Shown here: piece after piece, positions 10,531-21,576 of the stretch
Layout: each line of letters starts with the position of its first letter
Numbering within the stretch: the stretch's first letter is position 1
Assembly: GCF_904849725.1 (NCBI RefSeq)
Contig: NC_058518.1
Coordinates: 395,237,581-395,301,580, forward strand
Direction: 5' to 3'
From: Hordeum vulgare subsp. vulgare
Taxonomy: Eukaryota; Streptophyta; Magnoliopsida; Poales; Poaceae
Length of the DNA stretch: 64,000 nucleotides
Notes under the pieces: generated by a model
Databases searched by the model: none
What the model was told of the DNA's origin: nothing
What the model saw: only the letters and a program-made list of their open reading frames with translations
Position numbers and translations under genes: made by a program

Positions 10531-13500
10531 TCTTGCATTGTGTGAGGGCGTGAGGAGATTACGGTGGCCTTAGTGGCATCTTGGGGAGCATTGTGCCTCC
10601 ACACCGCTCCAACGGAGATTAGCATCCGCAAGGGTGTGAACTTTGGGATACATCATCGTCTCCCCGTGCCTCGGTTATCTCTTACCCGAACCCTTTACTT
10701 ATGCACTTTACTTTGTGATAGACATATTGTTTATTGTAATATATCTTGCTATCACTTAGTTGTTTATCTTACTTAGCATAAGTTGTTGGTGCACATAGGT
10801 GAGCCTAGTTGTTTGTAGGTTTTGTGCTTGACATATTAAACGTTAGTTTTATTCCGCATTTGTTCAAGCCTAAACCTTAATTATTTTAAAGCGCCTATTC
10901 ACCCCCCCCCCTCTAGGCGACATCCATGACCTTTCAACCGGTAACATACCGGGACCACCGGAAGGGTTCCGGGGGTCCACCAGGAGGGCGCACCAGCCCC
11001 AAAGGCTAACATGGGCCAAAAGGTGGAAGGGAACCAGCCCAGAGTGGGCTAGTGTGCCTCCCACCAAGGCCCAACGCGCAACAAGGGAGGAAGGGGGCAA
11101 ACCCTAGCGCAGGAGAGGGTCCAAGGCCCATCTCGGGCGCCACTCCTCCTCTCCCTTGCCCTGGCCGCCACCCCTGCCCTAGATGGGGCTCCCGCACCCC
11201 TTGGGGGTGGGAACCCTAAGGGTGGGCACCTCCTCCCTCTCCCCCTATATATGGTGGAGTTTTTGGCTGATTTGAGACACGAAAACTCTCTCTCTCAGCG
11301 CAGCCCTTCCTCTCTCTATCCTCGTCCTCCGCATAGCTTAGCGAAGCTTTGCCGGAGAACCACGTAGCTCCACCGCCACCACACCGTCGTGCTGCCGGAG
11401 CTCTCCCTCAACTTCTCCTCTCTCCTTGCTGGATCAAGAAGGAGGAGACGTCACCGGGTTGTACGTGTGTTGGACGGGGAGGTGCCATAGTTCGGCACAT
11501 AGATCGGAATCCACCGCGATCTGAATCGCTGCGAGTACGACTCCATCAACCGCGTTCGTAGTAACGCTTCCGCTTAGCGATCTTCAAAGGTATGAAGATG
11601 CTCTACAACGTCTCTCGTTGCTGGTTTGTCCATAGATAGACCCTTGTATGGCGTAGGAATTTTTTTGAAATTACTACGATCCCCAGCAGTAGCCCACAAG
11701 GACCGGGTCATTATGCAATAATGAGCAGGGACTGTGTAGGTCTGATTATGTAAACTTGAGAAGCGATGTGTAGCCCCCAAGGGTCGGGTCATCATAAAAA
11801 TGATGAGCCGGTTCTTCCTTGAATCCATACTTGAATAAAGAGCGACTTGTAGCCCCCAGGGCCGGCTTATCTCCTTGAGATAGCCAGGTCAGTTGATGAT
11901 GTGATGATTTGAAAGAGCAGTTTGCATTAGCCCCCAAGTGTCATGGTGCATGCTTGCAGCGACATGGGACTTTCATACTTTGATATAATCTTGATTTGAA
12001 TAATGTAGCCCCTAAGCGTCGGGTCGTATGCCTACAGCGACTCAAAACTATTCCTTCTATTGTAGAATAAAATCATATCCACTCTGTGAACTGGTGATGA
12101 CTTTGTGATGAAAGAAATCCTTGACCGTGGTTTCAATCTAAACCGGCAAATATATGTTTGAGAAATTCATAAGTGTTGTATTTTACTATAGAGCACAAGT
12201 TGAAAAAATCCAAGAGCTGGTCAATTTAGAAGACCCGACATTATATGTGATGGGGTGGCTCTTCAAAAATAGTCAATTCTTCCAAGCTGGCTTAAAAAAT
12301 CCCAACCACTTAACACTGGTTATGATAAACCATGATGAAAATCCAGCCATATTGGCTATCAAAGATTTATTTGCTCCTACAGAAGTTTATGCTTTGACCC
12401 AGTTTGAAGACCGGCATGATATGTATGTATGATGCATGAAGCAATGCAAGATGATGCATGTATATGATAGAATAGTTCCAGTTTTCTAAGAAAAGGTAAC
12501 ACCATAGTATGGCATCAAGTTATTTTGAGTAAGTCGGCTTAGTAAGAGACAGCAGGGAGACGAGCTTGCAAGGCTCTAGTCATACCCTATGATGGGTTTG
12601 TGCAATAACCCTTTATAATTTAGACTCGCGGATCAGGCTCAAGTCAGGCTTCAGTGAAGCGGGTTCCATGAACCCATGGTTTGTCTATTTTCCATATGCC
12701 ATCTCTCACACGACACCTCAATGTTTTAACCTTGGTAAGTTCAGGGTCCACAATGGATTGGCTCGCCAATAGTACATGGGGCCAATAAGGGGAGACGCTC
12801 AAACATACAGTCCAGTATAACCATTGTAATGCGGTAATTTTTCGCAGACCAAGAGGGTGAGAAAGCTAAAATCAGTGAGTTGGAAGCCCCCAAGTGACCT
12901 ATGATCAGGAAAAGGCAAGCATAGGATTGCAGAAGACAATTCTATTATTGCTAAACAATCTGGGGACTAGTAGCCCCCAGATAAGCCGACTTGATACTCC
13001 TCACCACCATTGGTGCCTATGCTTGAACCATGCATCATGGCAACTAGTCCTCTTTGGCTCATAACACCTATGTTTGGACAGTGCGTCATGGCAGCTCATC
13101 CTCTTTGGCATCGTTTAGAGTCCATGTTTGAATGGCCACATCATGGCGGCTCATCCTCTTGGGCGACTTTTAAATCACCCGCCAATGAGGCAGGGCACCC
13201 ATATTTGAACGGTCGCATCATGGCGGCTCGTCCTCTTGGGCGACTTTAAATCCCCAGCGAATGAGGCAAAAAACCCCGGGACCGGCTTAACTTTCCTGTA
13301 ATGACCCGGGATTCTTGAATTATTCATCCCGGTTAAATCTACCGAGCCATGTCGGTGAAGCTCCCGAGTCTTAAGTCGACTCAAGGAGGCGTCTTGAGAG
13401 TCTCCATACTTGATTGTGACATAAGTCGACATAAAGTTGACGGCTGGATGATGGACTTTATCCAAATTGGAGACGATGTAGTGAGCTGATGATATTTGTG

Positions 13501-13869
13501 GCGCTCATCATATGTCTTCGGCAAATATCGTGGCCAAATTAAGTGTATATGCCTCTTGGTCCATGCTTCATTCTCAGATAGTCTGGCTCTCCTGGCTCGT
13601 CTAGGGCCATTTTTCTTTTTCCTTGTCGCTTGACTTGAATTATCAGCTCAACTATGGCCAGCTCAGTTTATAGCTTCACTAGGGATGTTTCCTTCATGAC
13701 AAACTCTCCTGTTACTTTTGATACGTTGAAGTAGATAGTATTGGCCAATGTGTCTATCCATTGAGCAACCCGGCGCGAATGGGAGCTGGTCCGTGTTTTG
13801 ATGATGTTGTGTAAGACATGAATGTCATTTTTCCTTTGCTCCAATGTTGTTGGGGAGACGGGCCGCAGA

Positions 13870-14172
13870 GGCGGCTTGCATGCATCCGTTGGGCGGCTTG
13901 TATAGGTGAGTACTGCATCGACATGTTGACGGAGAACAAACCGTTGGGACGGTGGCTTGCACACGTCTGTTGGGTGGCTCGTACAGACGAGCACTGCACC
14001 GGTATGTTGATGTAGACTGGACTATAGGGGCGACGTCTTGCGCGTGTCCATTGGGCGGCTCGCATAGGCAAGCACTGCACCGACGGGTTGATGTAAATGG
14101 GACCACGGGGGCGACGACTTTTGCGCGTTTGTTGGTCGGCTCATATAGGCGAGCATTGCACCGACGGGATGA
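13870..14172. repeat. Tandem repeat, about 80-90 bp unit, four copies
   Basis: Each copy contains TTGGGCGGCTCGTATAGG-like sequence, then CGAGCACTGCACCGACG-like sequence, at about 13880, 13970, 14053 and 14133. The array keeps several frames open by chance on both strands (up to 206 codons), which should not be read as genes. Confidence 0.75.
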
Positions 14173-14223
14173 GTTGAATCCGAGAGTTGTCTGGCGATTT
14201 GGCATGGACTTGAGAATTGTTTG

Positions 14224-14335
14224 TGGCGTTGTAAGTCGCCTTAGTCGTGCGGATGTTAGAGTTGGACGCGTCGTTGTAAGTCGTATTGGCCGCGCAGATG
14301 TGAGAGTGGGCTGCATCGTTGTAACCCGACGTAGT
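14224..14335. repeat. Tandem repeat, about 46 bp unit, three copies
   Basis: Units start with CGTTGTAAGTCG or CGTTGTAACCCG at about 14228, 14272 and 14320, each followed by a GCGCAGATGTGAGAGT-like stretch. The array adjoins the 80-90 bp array in the same unclassified repeat. Confidence 0.65.
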
Positions 14336-14567
14336 GTGATACGGACGAACGCCGGTCTAGACTCATGTTGGCGCGCCTCCATCCCAGTGGTATCGTGCCG
14401 CTTTAGTAATGAATAATTGTCGTGCGTAAAAATATCACAGACCAAAGTAACTACTTCTCACAGAAAATAATATGTGCTAATAAAATAGTTGGAACGAATA
14501 GCATCTAATATTTTTATCGGATGTTGGATAATGTTGAACGTTGTGTTAGACAAACAATAGCATATGT

Positions 14568-15612
14568 TGTTGGGAAACGTTGCATGGGAAACAAAAAAAT
14601 TCCTACGCACACGAAGACCTATCATGGTGATGATCATCTATGAGAGGGAGATCGGATCCACATACCCTTGTAGATCGCTAAGAGGAAGCATTAATAAACG
14701 CGGTTGATGTAGTGGTATGTCTTCACGATCCATCCCATGAACCGTCCCACGATCCGTCCCGCGAACCGTCTCACGATCCGTCCCGCGAACCGTCTCACGA
14801 TCCGTCCTGATCAAGTGCCGAATGGACGGCACCTTCGCGTTCCACACACGTACAACCCGATGAAGATCTCCACCTTCTTGATCCAGCAAGAGAGATGGGG
14901 ATGTAGATGGGTTCCCTGGCAGCGTGACGGCGCTCTGGTGGTGGTGGTGATCTTATTCCTGCACGGCTCCGCCCGAGCTCCGCAGAAAACCGATCTAGAG
15001 GAAAAACTACGAAGTAGAGGTTTAGGGTTGCACGTGGCAAAGTTGTGTCTCAAAAAGCCCTAAACCTCTAGTACATATAGGAGTAGGGAGGAGGCATCCT
15101 TGGTGCCACAAGGGAGACTCCCTTGGGTCGGCCGAAGTGGAGGAGGGAAGAGTCCTCCTCCAATCCCACTTGGATTAGGACTCCTTCCTTAATTTCCCAC
15201 CTCTTTTGGAGTTTCCACTTTTTCCTCATGGGCTTTCCTTGGATGACTTTGTCAGTCCATTATACCTTATTGTGCATCCAATAAACCCACGTGGACCCCT
15301 TGGGGCGTGGTGGGCCCACCCAGTGGGCCCCCGGAACCCATTCGTCACTCCCGGTACACTGTCGGCATTGCGCGAAAACCTTTCGGAATCCAAATACCAA
15401 CTTCCTATATATCAATCTTCATTTCCGGACCATTCCGGAACTCCTCGTGATGTCCGGGATCTCATCCGGGACTCAGAACAAACCTTCGGTCACCAACACA
15501 TATAACTCAACTATACCGAAACGTCATCGAACCTTAAGTGTGCAGACCCTGCGGGTTCGAGAACTCTGCCCACATGACGTGCGGGTTTGAGAACTATGCA
15601 GACATGACCTCG
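14568..15612 (-). mobile_element. Truncated BARE/WIS-type copia LTR, reverse orientation
   Basis: The sequence starts TGTTGGGAAACGTTGCATGGG, the reverse complement of a BARE-type LTR 3' end. It continues through the leader and the CCGGAATCC, CTCATCCGGGACTC and AACCTTAAGTGTGCAGACC blocks seen in reverse in the LTRs at 5548 and 57171. It stops near 15612, before the LTR 5' end, so about 0.7 kb of a normal LTR is missing. A short 24-26 bp tandem repeat lies inside it at about 14728-14812. Confidence 0.85.
14728..14812. repeat. Tandem repeat, 24-26 bp unit, about three copies
   Basis: Units alternate CGATCCGTCCCGCGAACCGT and TCTCA inside the truncated reverse copia LTR. The uninterrupted relative near 8500-8530 has a single, more diverged version, so the array expanded locally. 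Confidence 0.75.
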
Positions 15613-15639
15613 CCTTTAGCTAGCCTCCGTTTATTCCGT

Positions 15640-16310
15640 AGCTTTTATTTCGAGTTACTAACACTTAGCAACTAAACACGTATCTAATACCCTCGTGCTA
15701 CTAGGAGTACTAGTAAAGTACACATCAATATCATGTATATCAAATATACTTCTGTCCACTTCGCCGGCCTTCTCATCTACCAAGTATCTAGGGTAGTTCC
15801 GCCTCAGTAACCGTTCCCCTCATAACAGAAGCACTTAGTCTTGGGTTTGGGTTCAACCTTGGGTTCCTTAATTAGAGCAGCAACTGGTTTCTCATTTCAT
15901 GAAGTACCCCTTCTAGCCCTTGCCCTTCTTGAAACTAGTGGTTTTACTAACCATAAACAATTGATGCTCCTACTTGATTTCTACTTTTGCAGTGTCAAAC
16001 ATTATGAATCGCTCAAGGATCATTATATCTATCCTTGATAGGTTATAGTTCATCACGGAGTTGTAGTAGGTTGGTGGCAGTGACTTTGGAGAACCATGAC
16101 TATCTCATCTGGAAGATCAACTCCCACTCGATTCAAGCGATTGTAGCACTGAGACAATCCGATCACATGCTCAAGGATTGAGCTTTTCTCCCTTACTTTG
16201 TAGACAAAGAATCTTGTCGGAGGTCTCATACCTCTTAACAAGGGCACGAGCATGAAATCCCAATTTCATCTCTTGGAACATCTCATATGTTCTGTGACGT
16301 CAAAATCCCA
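15640..16310 (-). pseudogene. Copia gag to protease start, degenerate remnant
   Basis: Read on the minus strand, the stretch has copia (UBN2-type) gag sequence: MRPPTRFFVYKVREKSS, then LEHVIGLSQCYNRLNRVGVD, then LPDEIVMVL. Downstream is a decayed zinc-knuckle block (KCFCYEGNGY near 15805) and sequence that corresponds to the start of the protease region, though the expected active site is not intact. Gag packages element RNA. Several stops and frame changes break it; the longest open piece is 16053-16253. It has the same orientation as the truncated LTR beside it and probably comes from the same element, but about 30 bp between them is unassigned. Confidence 0.75.
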
Positions 16311-16380
16311 ATTCATTGATTATATCTTTTGTCGAAGCTTTGATCTATATGTTGTCATCAATTATCAAAAAGGGGGAGAT

Positions 16381-19300
16381 TTAAAGCACAATTGCTCCCT
16401 AGGGTGGTTTGGATAATTTATCACCACATATGCATCATTGGACTAATATGTTTTTCCAAGTATATTTCAGAAAAGTTCAAAAGATGCTTTGGCTAAAGGC
16501 TTATGTCGAGATGCACCTTGATGCAAAAAAGGAATAAGATTGGCTGAAGCTTCAAGCTAGTAGACTCTTCATCTTATATTTGTGAGAAATCACTATTGAG
16601 TCCATAGGAAAGCCAATACTATTAAAAGGGGGTGAGGTATTAAAATGAACTGGTTGCTCAATTGCTCAAAGTTAGCCACCAAAATACTCAGTCATTTTTC
16701 CCGCATAACCATTCTGTCCAATTCCACATACTCAAATTCGGTGTCACCAACTTTCTCATTTCGTCCCTACCGAGTTTGACCTCATACAGAACCCTAGCCA
16801 TTCCCAACAAATCGGTGCAACCAAAACCATATCGGTGCTACCGAGTTCAGGGTGACCAACTTTCTGTTGCCTCGGTACACAAAATCAGAATTTCCGAGTT
16901 TGAGTATTGGTGTCACCGAGTCGGGTCATCTGACCGTTAGCCACCTTTTCGGTGCCACCGAGTTGTATATATCGATCCCACCGAGATTCAAAAGTTACCT
17001 CCTTTTGTGCAAGTCGGTACAACCGAGTTTATGACTTCGGTGTCACCGAGTTTTCCACTTTGGATGTAGCGGTTGGATTTTGTGTGCTACCTATATATAC
17101 CCCTTCACCCACCTCTAATTCGTGGGAGAAACACTCAGAACACACACTTCATTTCCAGATCCATTTTCTGAGAGAGAACCAACTCATGTGTTGAGACCAA
17201 GATATTCCAATCCAATCATTTGAAACTTGATCTCTAGCCTCCCTAAACTTCTTTCCACCAAATCAATCTCTCCTACCCATGGCTATTCTGTGAGAGAGTG
17301 ATTTTGTATTGAGGAGGCTATCTTTAGAAGCACAAGAGCAAGGAGTTCACGTATCTACCACATCTATTACCTTTTGGAGGGTGGTGCCTTCTAGATTGGT
17401 CAGGTGTTGCTTGCGAGCCTCCTACTTCATGTTGTGGAGTTGAACCAAGTTGTTTGTAAGGGCAAGGAGATTGCCTACTTCGTGAAGATCTACCGTGAGT
17501 AAGGCTAATCCTTCATGGTCGGAAGTTGTGGTGGAGTGGACAAGGCCGATTCTTCGTGGACTCTCATACTCGTTATCCTCTGTGGGTTGAAGTCTCCACT
17601 AACATGGACGTACGATAGCGCCACCTATCGGAACCATGCCAAAAACCGTCGTGTCAACCTCATGCATCTGATCTTCCTACCTTACTCCTTTACTTTACAC
17701 TTGCATGTCTTACATTCCCCTGCTACACTCTTAGAACTGCATGTGTAGGGTGTACTTGACTTGCCATAACTCCTAAAACTGCCCCTTGATACGTCCCAAA
17801 CGTATCTATAATTTCTGCTTGTTCCATGATCTTTTGGGTGACATTGTTATATGTTTTGCTACACTTTTATATCATTTTACACATATTTGGACTAACCTAC
17901 TAACTCAGTGCACCCAGTGCCAGTTTATGTCTGCTGATGTCTATTTTGCAGGGGCTTTTACCCAATGTTTCGAAGCCCGAAAAAATCCAGAAAAAATATA
18001 TAAAAATTCAGCCAAACAGAAGCTTCCGGATCACCGAAGGAGGGCCAGAAAGGGGCCACGGGCCTCCCAGGCGGCCTGCTGGCACGGCCAGGCCCTAGGC
18101 CGCGCCAGGAGGTCGTGTGGGTGGGTCCCACCTCCTCCAGTGCCCTCCTTTGGCCTATATTTAGAGTCCCAAGAGGAAACCCTCGCAAACTTTCTGGAAT
18201 CACGAATTTCTCCATCGTTCCGCCATTGCAGCGCTTCCGAGAGCGGGAGCGTCAGGAGACCTCTTCCCGGCACCCTGCCGGAGGGAGGATTGACCTCCGG
18301 GAGCTTCTCCACTACCATGGACGCTTCCCGGATGTGTCGTGAATAGTCCTCCTTGGACCATGAGTCCATGACCAGTAGCTATGTGATGTCTTCTCTCCAA
18401 TCTTGTGCTTCAATGGTTAGTCCTTGTGAGCTGCCCTACATGATCAAGGCATCTATGCAATTCTCTTGCTATTGCTATGCTCGGTTTGTTGGGATCCGAT
18501 GGATTATGAGATTATGTTCACATTGTTATGAGTTATATATTTGATTATCCTTTTATATTATGTTCCTTAGTGATTCATGCATGTTCTCCGTTGCTTTTTA
18601 TTGCTTTGGCCAAGTAGTAGATTGTAACTCCAAGAGGGAGCGTTATGCATGATTGTGGGTTCATGCCCCTCGATGTCTAGCTTGAGTGACAGAAACATGA
18701 TACTAGGGGATGTGCTTGTTGCCACCAGGGAGAAAACAACGGTGCTTGTGACCACGGTTGCAAGGATTGTTTACCTTACGCATAGTTCGTTAATGCAGTT
18801 GTCCGTTGCTTTGAGTATACACTTTGGGTGGGACTCGCAACTTAATACCGGAGAGATGTTCTGGATAGATATCTCAAGGTGGATGATTAGTAAGTAGATG
18901 CTGATGAATAAACGGTCAACTTGTCTTGGCGTACTGCCCATTACTATTGAACCTCTAACTATCAAGGAGCATAATTAGCATTGCGGTGCGATCATAATTC
19001 TATCAATTGCCCAACTGTGATTTGTTTACCCAAGCATAGTTGTTTATCGTCTTTTGGGAGAGAGACATTACTAGTGAACATCATGTGACTCCGGTCCACA
19101 TCACCATCATTGTTTACACCTCCATCATTTACCACTTTCATTTACTTTTTCATTGCAATCATTATTACTTTCCCGCTTGTGTTTTGATCCTTTGCAAACT
19201 ACAAGGCCGGAGAGATTGACAACCTCTTTGTACTCGTTGGTAGCAAAGTTATTTGTTGTGTGTGCAGGTCCACGTCTTCTGCTGACGAGGACAGGAGACA

Positions 19301-19538
19301 CCTACTTGTTGATCCTAGGAGTCCTCCTGGTTCGATAAACCTTGCAGTCTCCGTGTAAGGGAAATTTGCTGCTGACTACATCTCCACCTTCCACTTGGGG
19401 TAACCAACGAGGGGATAGAAGTATATCCATCAACTCGTCATCACCCCTCAACTAAAATTGGGAAAAGGCAAAAAAATTATCTTGTCAAGTAGTCTAATCA
19501 CCCCCCTCTAGACATACTTTCGATACTACACCCCCAAA
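16381..19538 (+). mobile_element. LTR of an unclassified family, interrupted by a gypsy solo LTR
   Basis: A polypurine-like tract (AAAAAGGGGGAGAT, 16367-16380) precedes TTAAAGCACAATTGCTCCC. This matches the LTR starts at 6568 and 63763 and the reverse one at 60914, although the usual TG terminus has decayed. The body holds many TCGGTGTCACCGAG-like short palindromes (16735-17050), then a CTATATATACCCC TATA-like segment near 17090. The right end is CCCCCCTCTAGACATACTTTCGATACTACA near 19538, like the C-rich end at 10936. Without the insertion it is about 1.5 kb. Confidence 0.65.
17787..19443 (+). mobile_element. Solo LTR, gypsy type, 1657 bp, TSD CCCCT
   Basis: It begins TGATACGTCCCAAACG and ends CATCAACTCGTCATCA. 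CCCCT is duplicated at 17782-17786 and 19444-19448. It belongs to the same family as the LTRs of the complete element at 19924-27118 (1653 and 1655 bp) but lies in the opposite orientation. A 186-codon open frame at its left end is LTR sequence, not a gene. Confidence 0.95.
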
Positions 19539-19923
19539 TGGATTAGAGTTTTGAGGCTTGGGGGAGGAGGAGAGAGCTCACAACGATGACGAAATCTCAT
19601 ATCCAAAAGCTCTAGCTCGTTGGGAAGAATGGTACCTTATATAGTGCCCACCAAATCTGCCCTTATGCAAAGAAAAACGTAGCCCGGAACTTCCGCGCTC
19701 CCTACTGAGGCAGATGATGTAAACATTCTGGTTAGACCAGAACTTGCCCCGGAACCTGCCCGAAACTTCTCGCCCCCGAAACTTCCGGGAGGGCCCGGAA
19801 CTTTCGGGCCCCCATTGGGCCAGGTTTTCGCAAACTTTTGTATAGCCCGAAACTTCCCCCGGAACCTTCCCGGAACTCCCCCCCCCCCAAAAAAAAACAG
19901 CTAGCATACCAATAGTAAAACAT
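19539..19923. mobile_element. Remnant repeat left of the gypsy element, continuing at 27124
   Basis: Repeated CCGGAACTTCC / CCCGAAACTTC phrases fill 19680-19880, followed by runs of C and A. Removing the insertion at 19924-27118 and one AACAT joins this to 27124 onward. The CCGGAACTTCC motifs are a common feature of some Triticeae LTRs in reverse orientation; the family is not identified. Confidence 0.5.
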
Positions 19924-21576
19924 TGATGACGAGTTGATGAATATACTTCTCGCCACTTGCTGGTTACCCCAAGTGGAAGATGGAGATGTAGACAACAACA
20001 AGTTTCCCTTACACGGAGACTGTAAGGTTTATCGAACCAGGAGGACTCCGAGGATCAACAAGTAGGTGTTCACTGCCCTCGCGCAAGCAGAAGACGTGGA
20101 CCTGCACACACACAAATAACTTTGCTCCCAACAAGTACAGAAAGGTTGTCAATCTCTCCGACCTTGTAGTTTGCAAAGAAACAAAACACAAGCGGGAATA
20201 GTGATAGTGATTGCAACAAAAAAGTAGATGAAAGCGGTAAATGATGGAGGATTAAGCAATGGTGGTGATATGGACTAGAGTCACATGATGTTCACTAGTG
20301 ATGTCTCTCTCCCAAAAGACGATAAACAACTATGCTTGGGTAAATAAATTACAGCTAGGCAATTGACAGAATTATAAACGCACCGCAATGCTAATTATGC
20401 TACTTGAAAGTTAGAGGCTCAATAGTAATGGGCGCTACGCCAAGACAAGTAGACCGTTTATTCATCAGCATCTACTTACTAATCCTCCACCTTGAGATAT
20501 CTATCCAGAACATCTCACTGGTATTAAGTTGCGAGCCCCACCCAAGGTGTAAACTCAAAGCAACAGACAACTGCATTAACAAACAATGCATAAGGTAAAC
20601 AATCCTTGCAACCGTGGTCACAAGCACCGTTGTTTTCTCCCTGGTGGCAACAGCACATCCCCTAGTCTCATGTTTCTGTCACTCAAGCTAGACATCAGGG
20701 GCATGAACCCACAATCATGCATAACGCTCCCTCTTGGAGTTACAATCTACTACTCGGCCAAAGCAATAAAGAGCAATGGAGAACATGCATGAATCACTAA
20801 AGAACATAATATAAAAGGATAATCAAATATATTACTCATAACAATATGAACATAATCTCATAATCCATCGGATCCCAACAATCCGAGCATAGCAATAGCA
20901 TGAAAATTACATAGATGCCTTGATCATGTAGGGCAACTCACAAGGGCTAACCATTGAAGCACAAGATTGGAGAGAAGACATCACATAGCTACTAGTCATG
21001 GACTCATGGTCCAAGGAGGACTACTCACGGCACGTCCGGGAAGCGTCCATGGCAGTGGAGAAGCTCCCGGAGGTCAATCCTCCCTCCGACAGGGTGCCGG
21101 GAAGAGGTCTCCTGACGCTCCCGATCTCAGAAGCGTTGCGGCGGCGGTACAATGGAGAAATTCGCGATTCTGGATGTGATGGAAGGGTTTTCTCTCGGAG
21201 GAGTAAATATAGGCCAAAGGAGGGCGTCAGAAGAGGTGGGGCCCACCCAGGCGGCCTGTGGGCGCGGCCAGGGGCCAGGCCGCGTTGGGTGGTCGCATGG
21301 GCAGCCCGTGGCTCCCCTCTGGCCCATCTTCGATGATCTCGAAGCTTCCTTACGCTGATTTTTATAAAATTTTCTCGGGATTTTTGGGCTCTGGAAATTT
21401 GGGTAAAAGCCCGTGCAAAAAAGACATCAACACACAGAAACTGGCACTGGTGCACTGAGTTAGTAGGTTAGTCAAAATATGTGTAAAAATATATAAAAGT
21501 GTAGCAAAACATATAACAATGTCACCCAAAAGATCATGGAACAAGCAGAAATTATAGATACATTTGGGACGTATCA
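19924..21576 (-). repeat. 3' LTR of the gypsy-type element
   Basis: It runs from TGATGACGAGTTGATG to GGGACGTATCA, 1653 bp. Many of its open frames have counterparts in the partner LTR, which confirms that they are repeats and not genes. Confidence 0.93.

Larger units (their letters stand above)
6568..10936 (+). mobile_element. Solo-LTR-like insertion of an unclassified family, TSD ACCGG
   Basis: The insertion starts TGTTAGAGCATATATC and ends CATGACCTTTCA, with ACCGG duplicated at 6563-6567 and 10937-10941. It is itself split by the copia solo LTR at 6882-8701; without that it is about 2.54 kb. Its start matches the LTR starts at 63763 (+) and 60914 (reverse complement): GGCATAT, then TTTTGGTGATTGATGACAAT-like sequence. 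It contains one TATA box, an array of GGTAGTACCGC motifs, and a C-rich stretch before its end. No coding region, primer-binding site or polypurine tract is seen inside, which fits a solo LTR. Confidence 0.8.
5548..11688 (+). mobile_element. 3' LTR of the copia element (BARE/WIS/Angela type), interrupted by a nested LTR insertion
   Basis: The LTR begins TGTTGGAAATATGCCC immediately after the pol polypurine tract and ends near 11688 (CCCCAGCA). It resumes after the insertion at 6568-10936; without that insertion and its duplicated ACCGG it is about 1.77 kb, close to the solo LTRs at 6882 and 57171. Across the insertion the sequence GGCATCACCGG / ACCGGTAACATACCGG is continuous with the uninterrupted LTR near 58172-58200. 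A TATA-like CTATATATGG lies at 11245-11254. The end has drifted from the expected TTACCCAACA, so the last few bases are uncertain. Confidence 0.9.
11689..14567. mobile_element. Unclassified retrotransposon-like repeat with no convincing gene
   Basis: TAGCCCCCAAG-type phrases recur (for example near 11770, 11850, 11930, 12890 and 12970), and CATGGCGGCTCATCCTCTT-type units recur near 13080-13240. These patterns are common in non-coding parts of large Triticeae gypsy elements. A 92-codon open frame at 12154-12432 has no recognised domain. The right part is a set of tandem repeats listed separately. No LTR ends or target duplications were found, so the boundaries are those of the neighbours. Confidence 0.4.

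Noticed and set aside
12154..12432. 92-codon frame in the unclassified repeat
   Set aside because: No recognised motif, ordinary codon mix for AT-rich DNA, and no neighbouring gene signals. A chance frame is more likely than a gene.
13825..14445. 206-codon minus-strand frame, and 154-codon + strand frame at 13952-14416
   Set aside because: Both run through a GC-rich tandem array on opposite strands; the openness comes from the repeat period and no domain is seen.
17786..18346. 186-codon frame at the start of a solo LTR; similar frame 26562-27242 on the other strand
   Set aside because: Both lie in LTR copies of the same family; they are repeat sequence with the LTR promoter inside.
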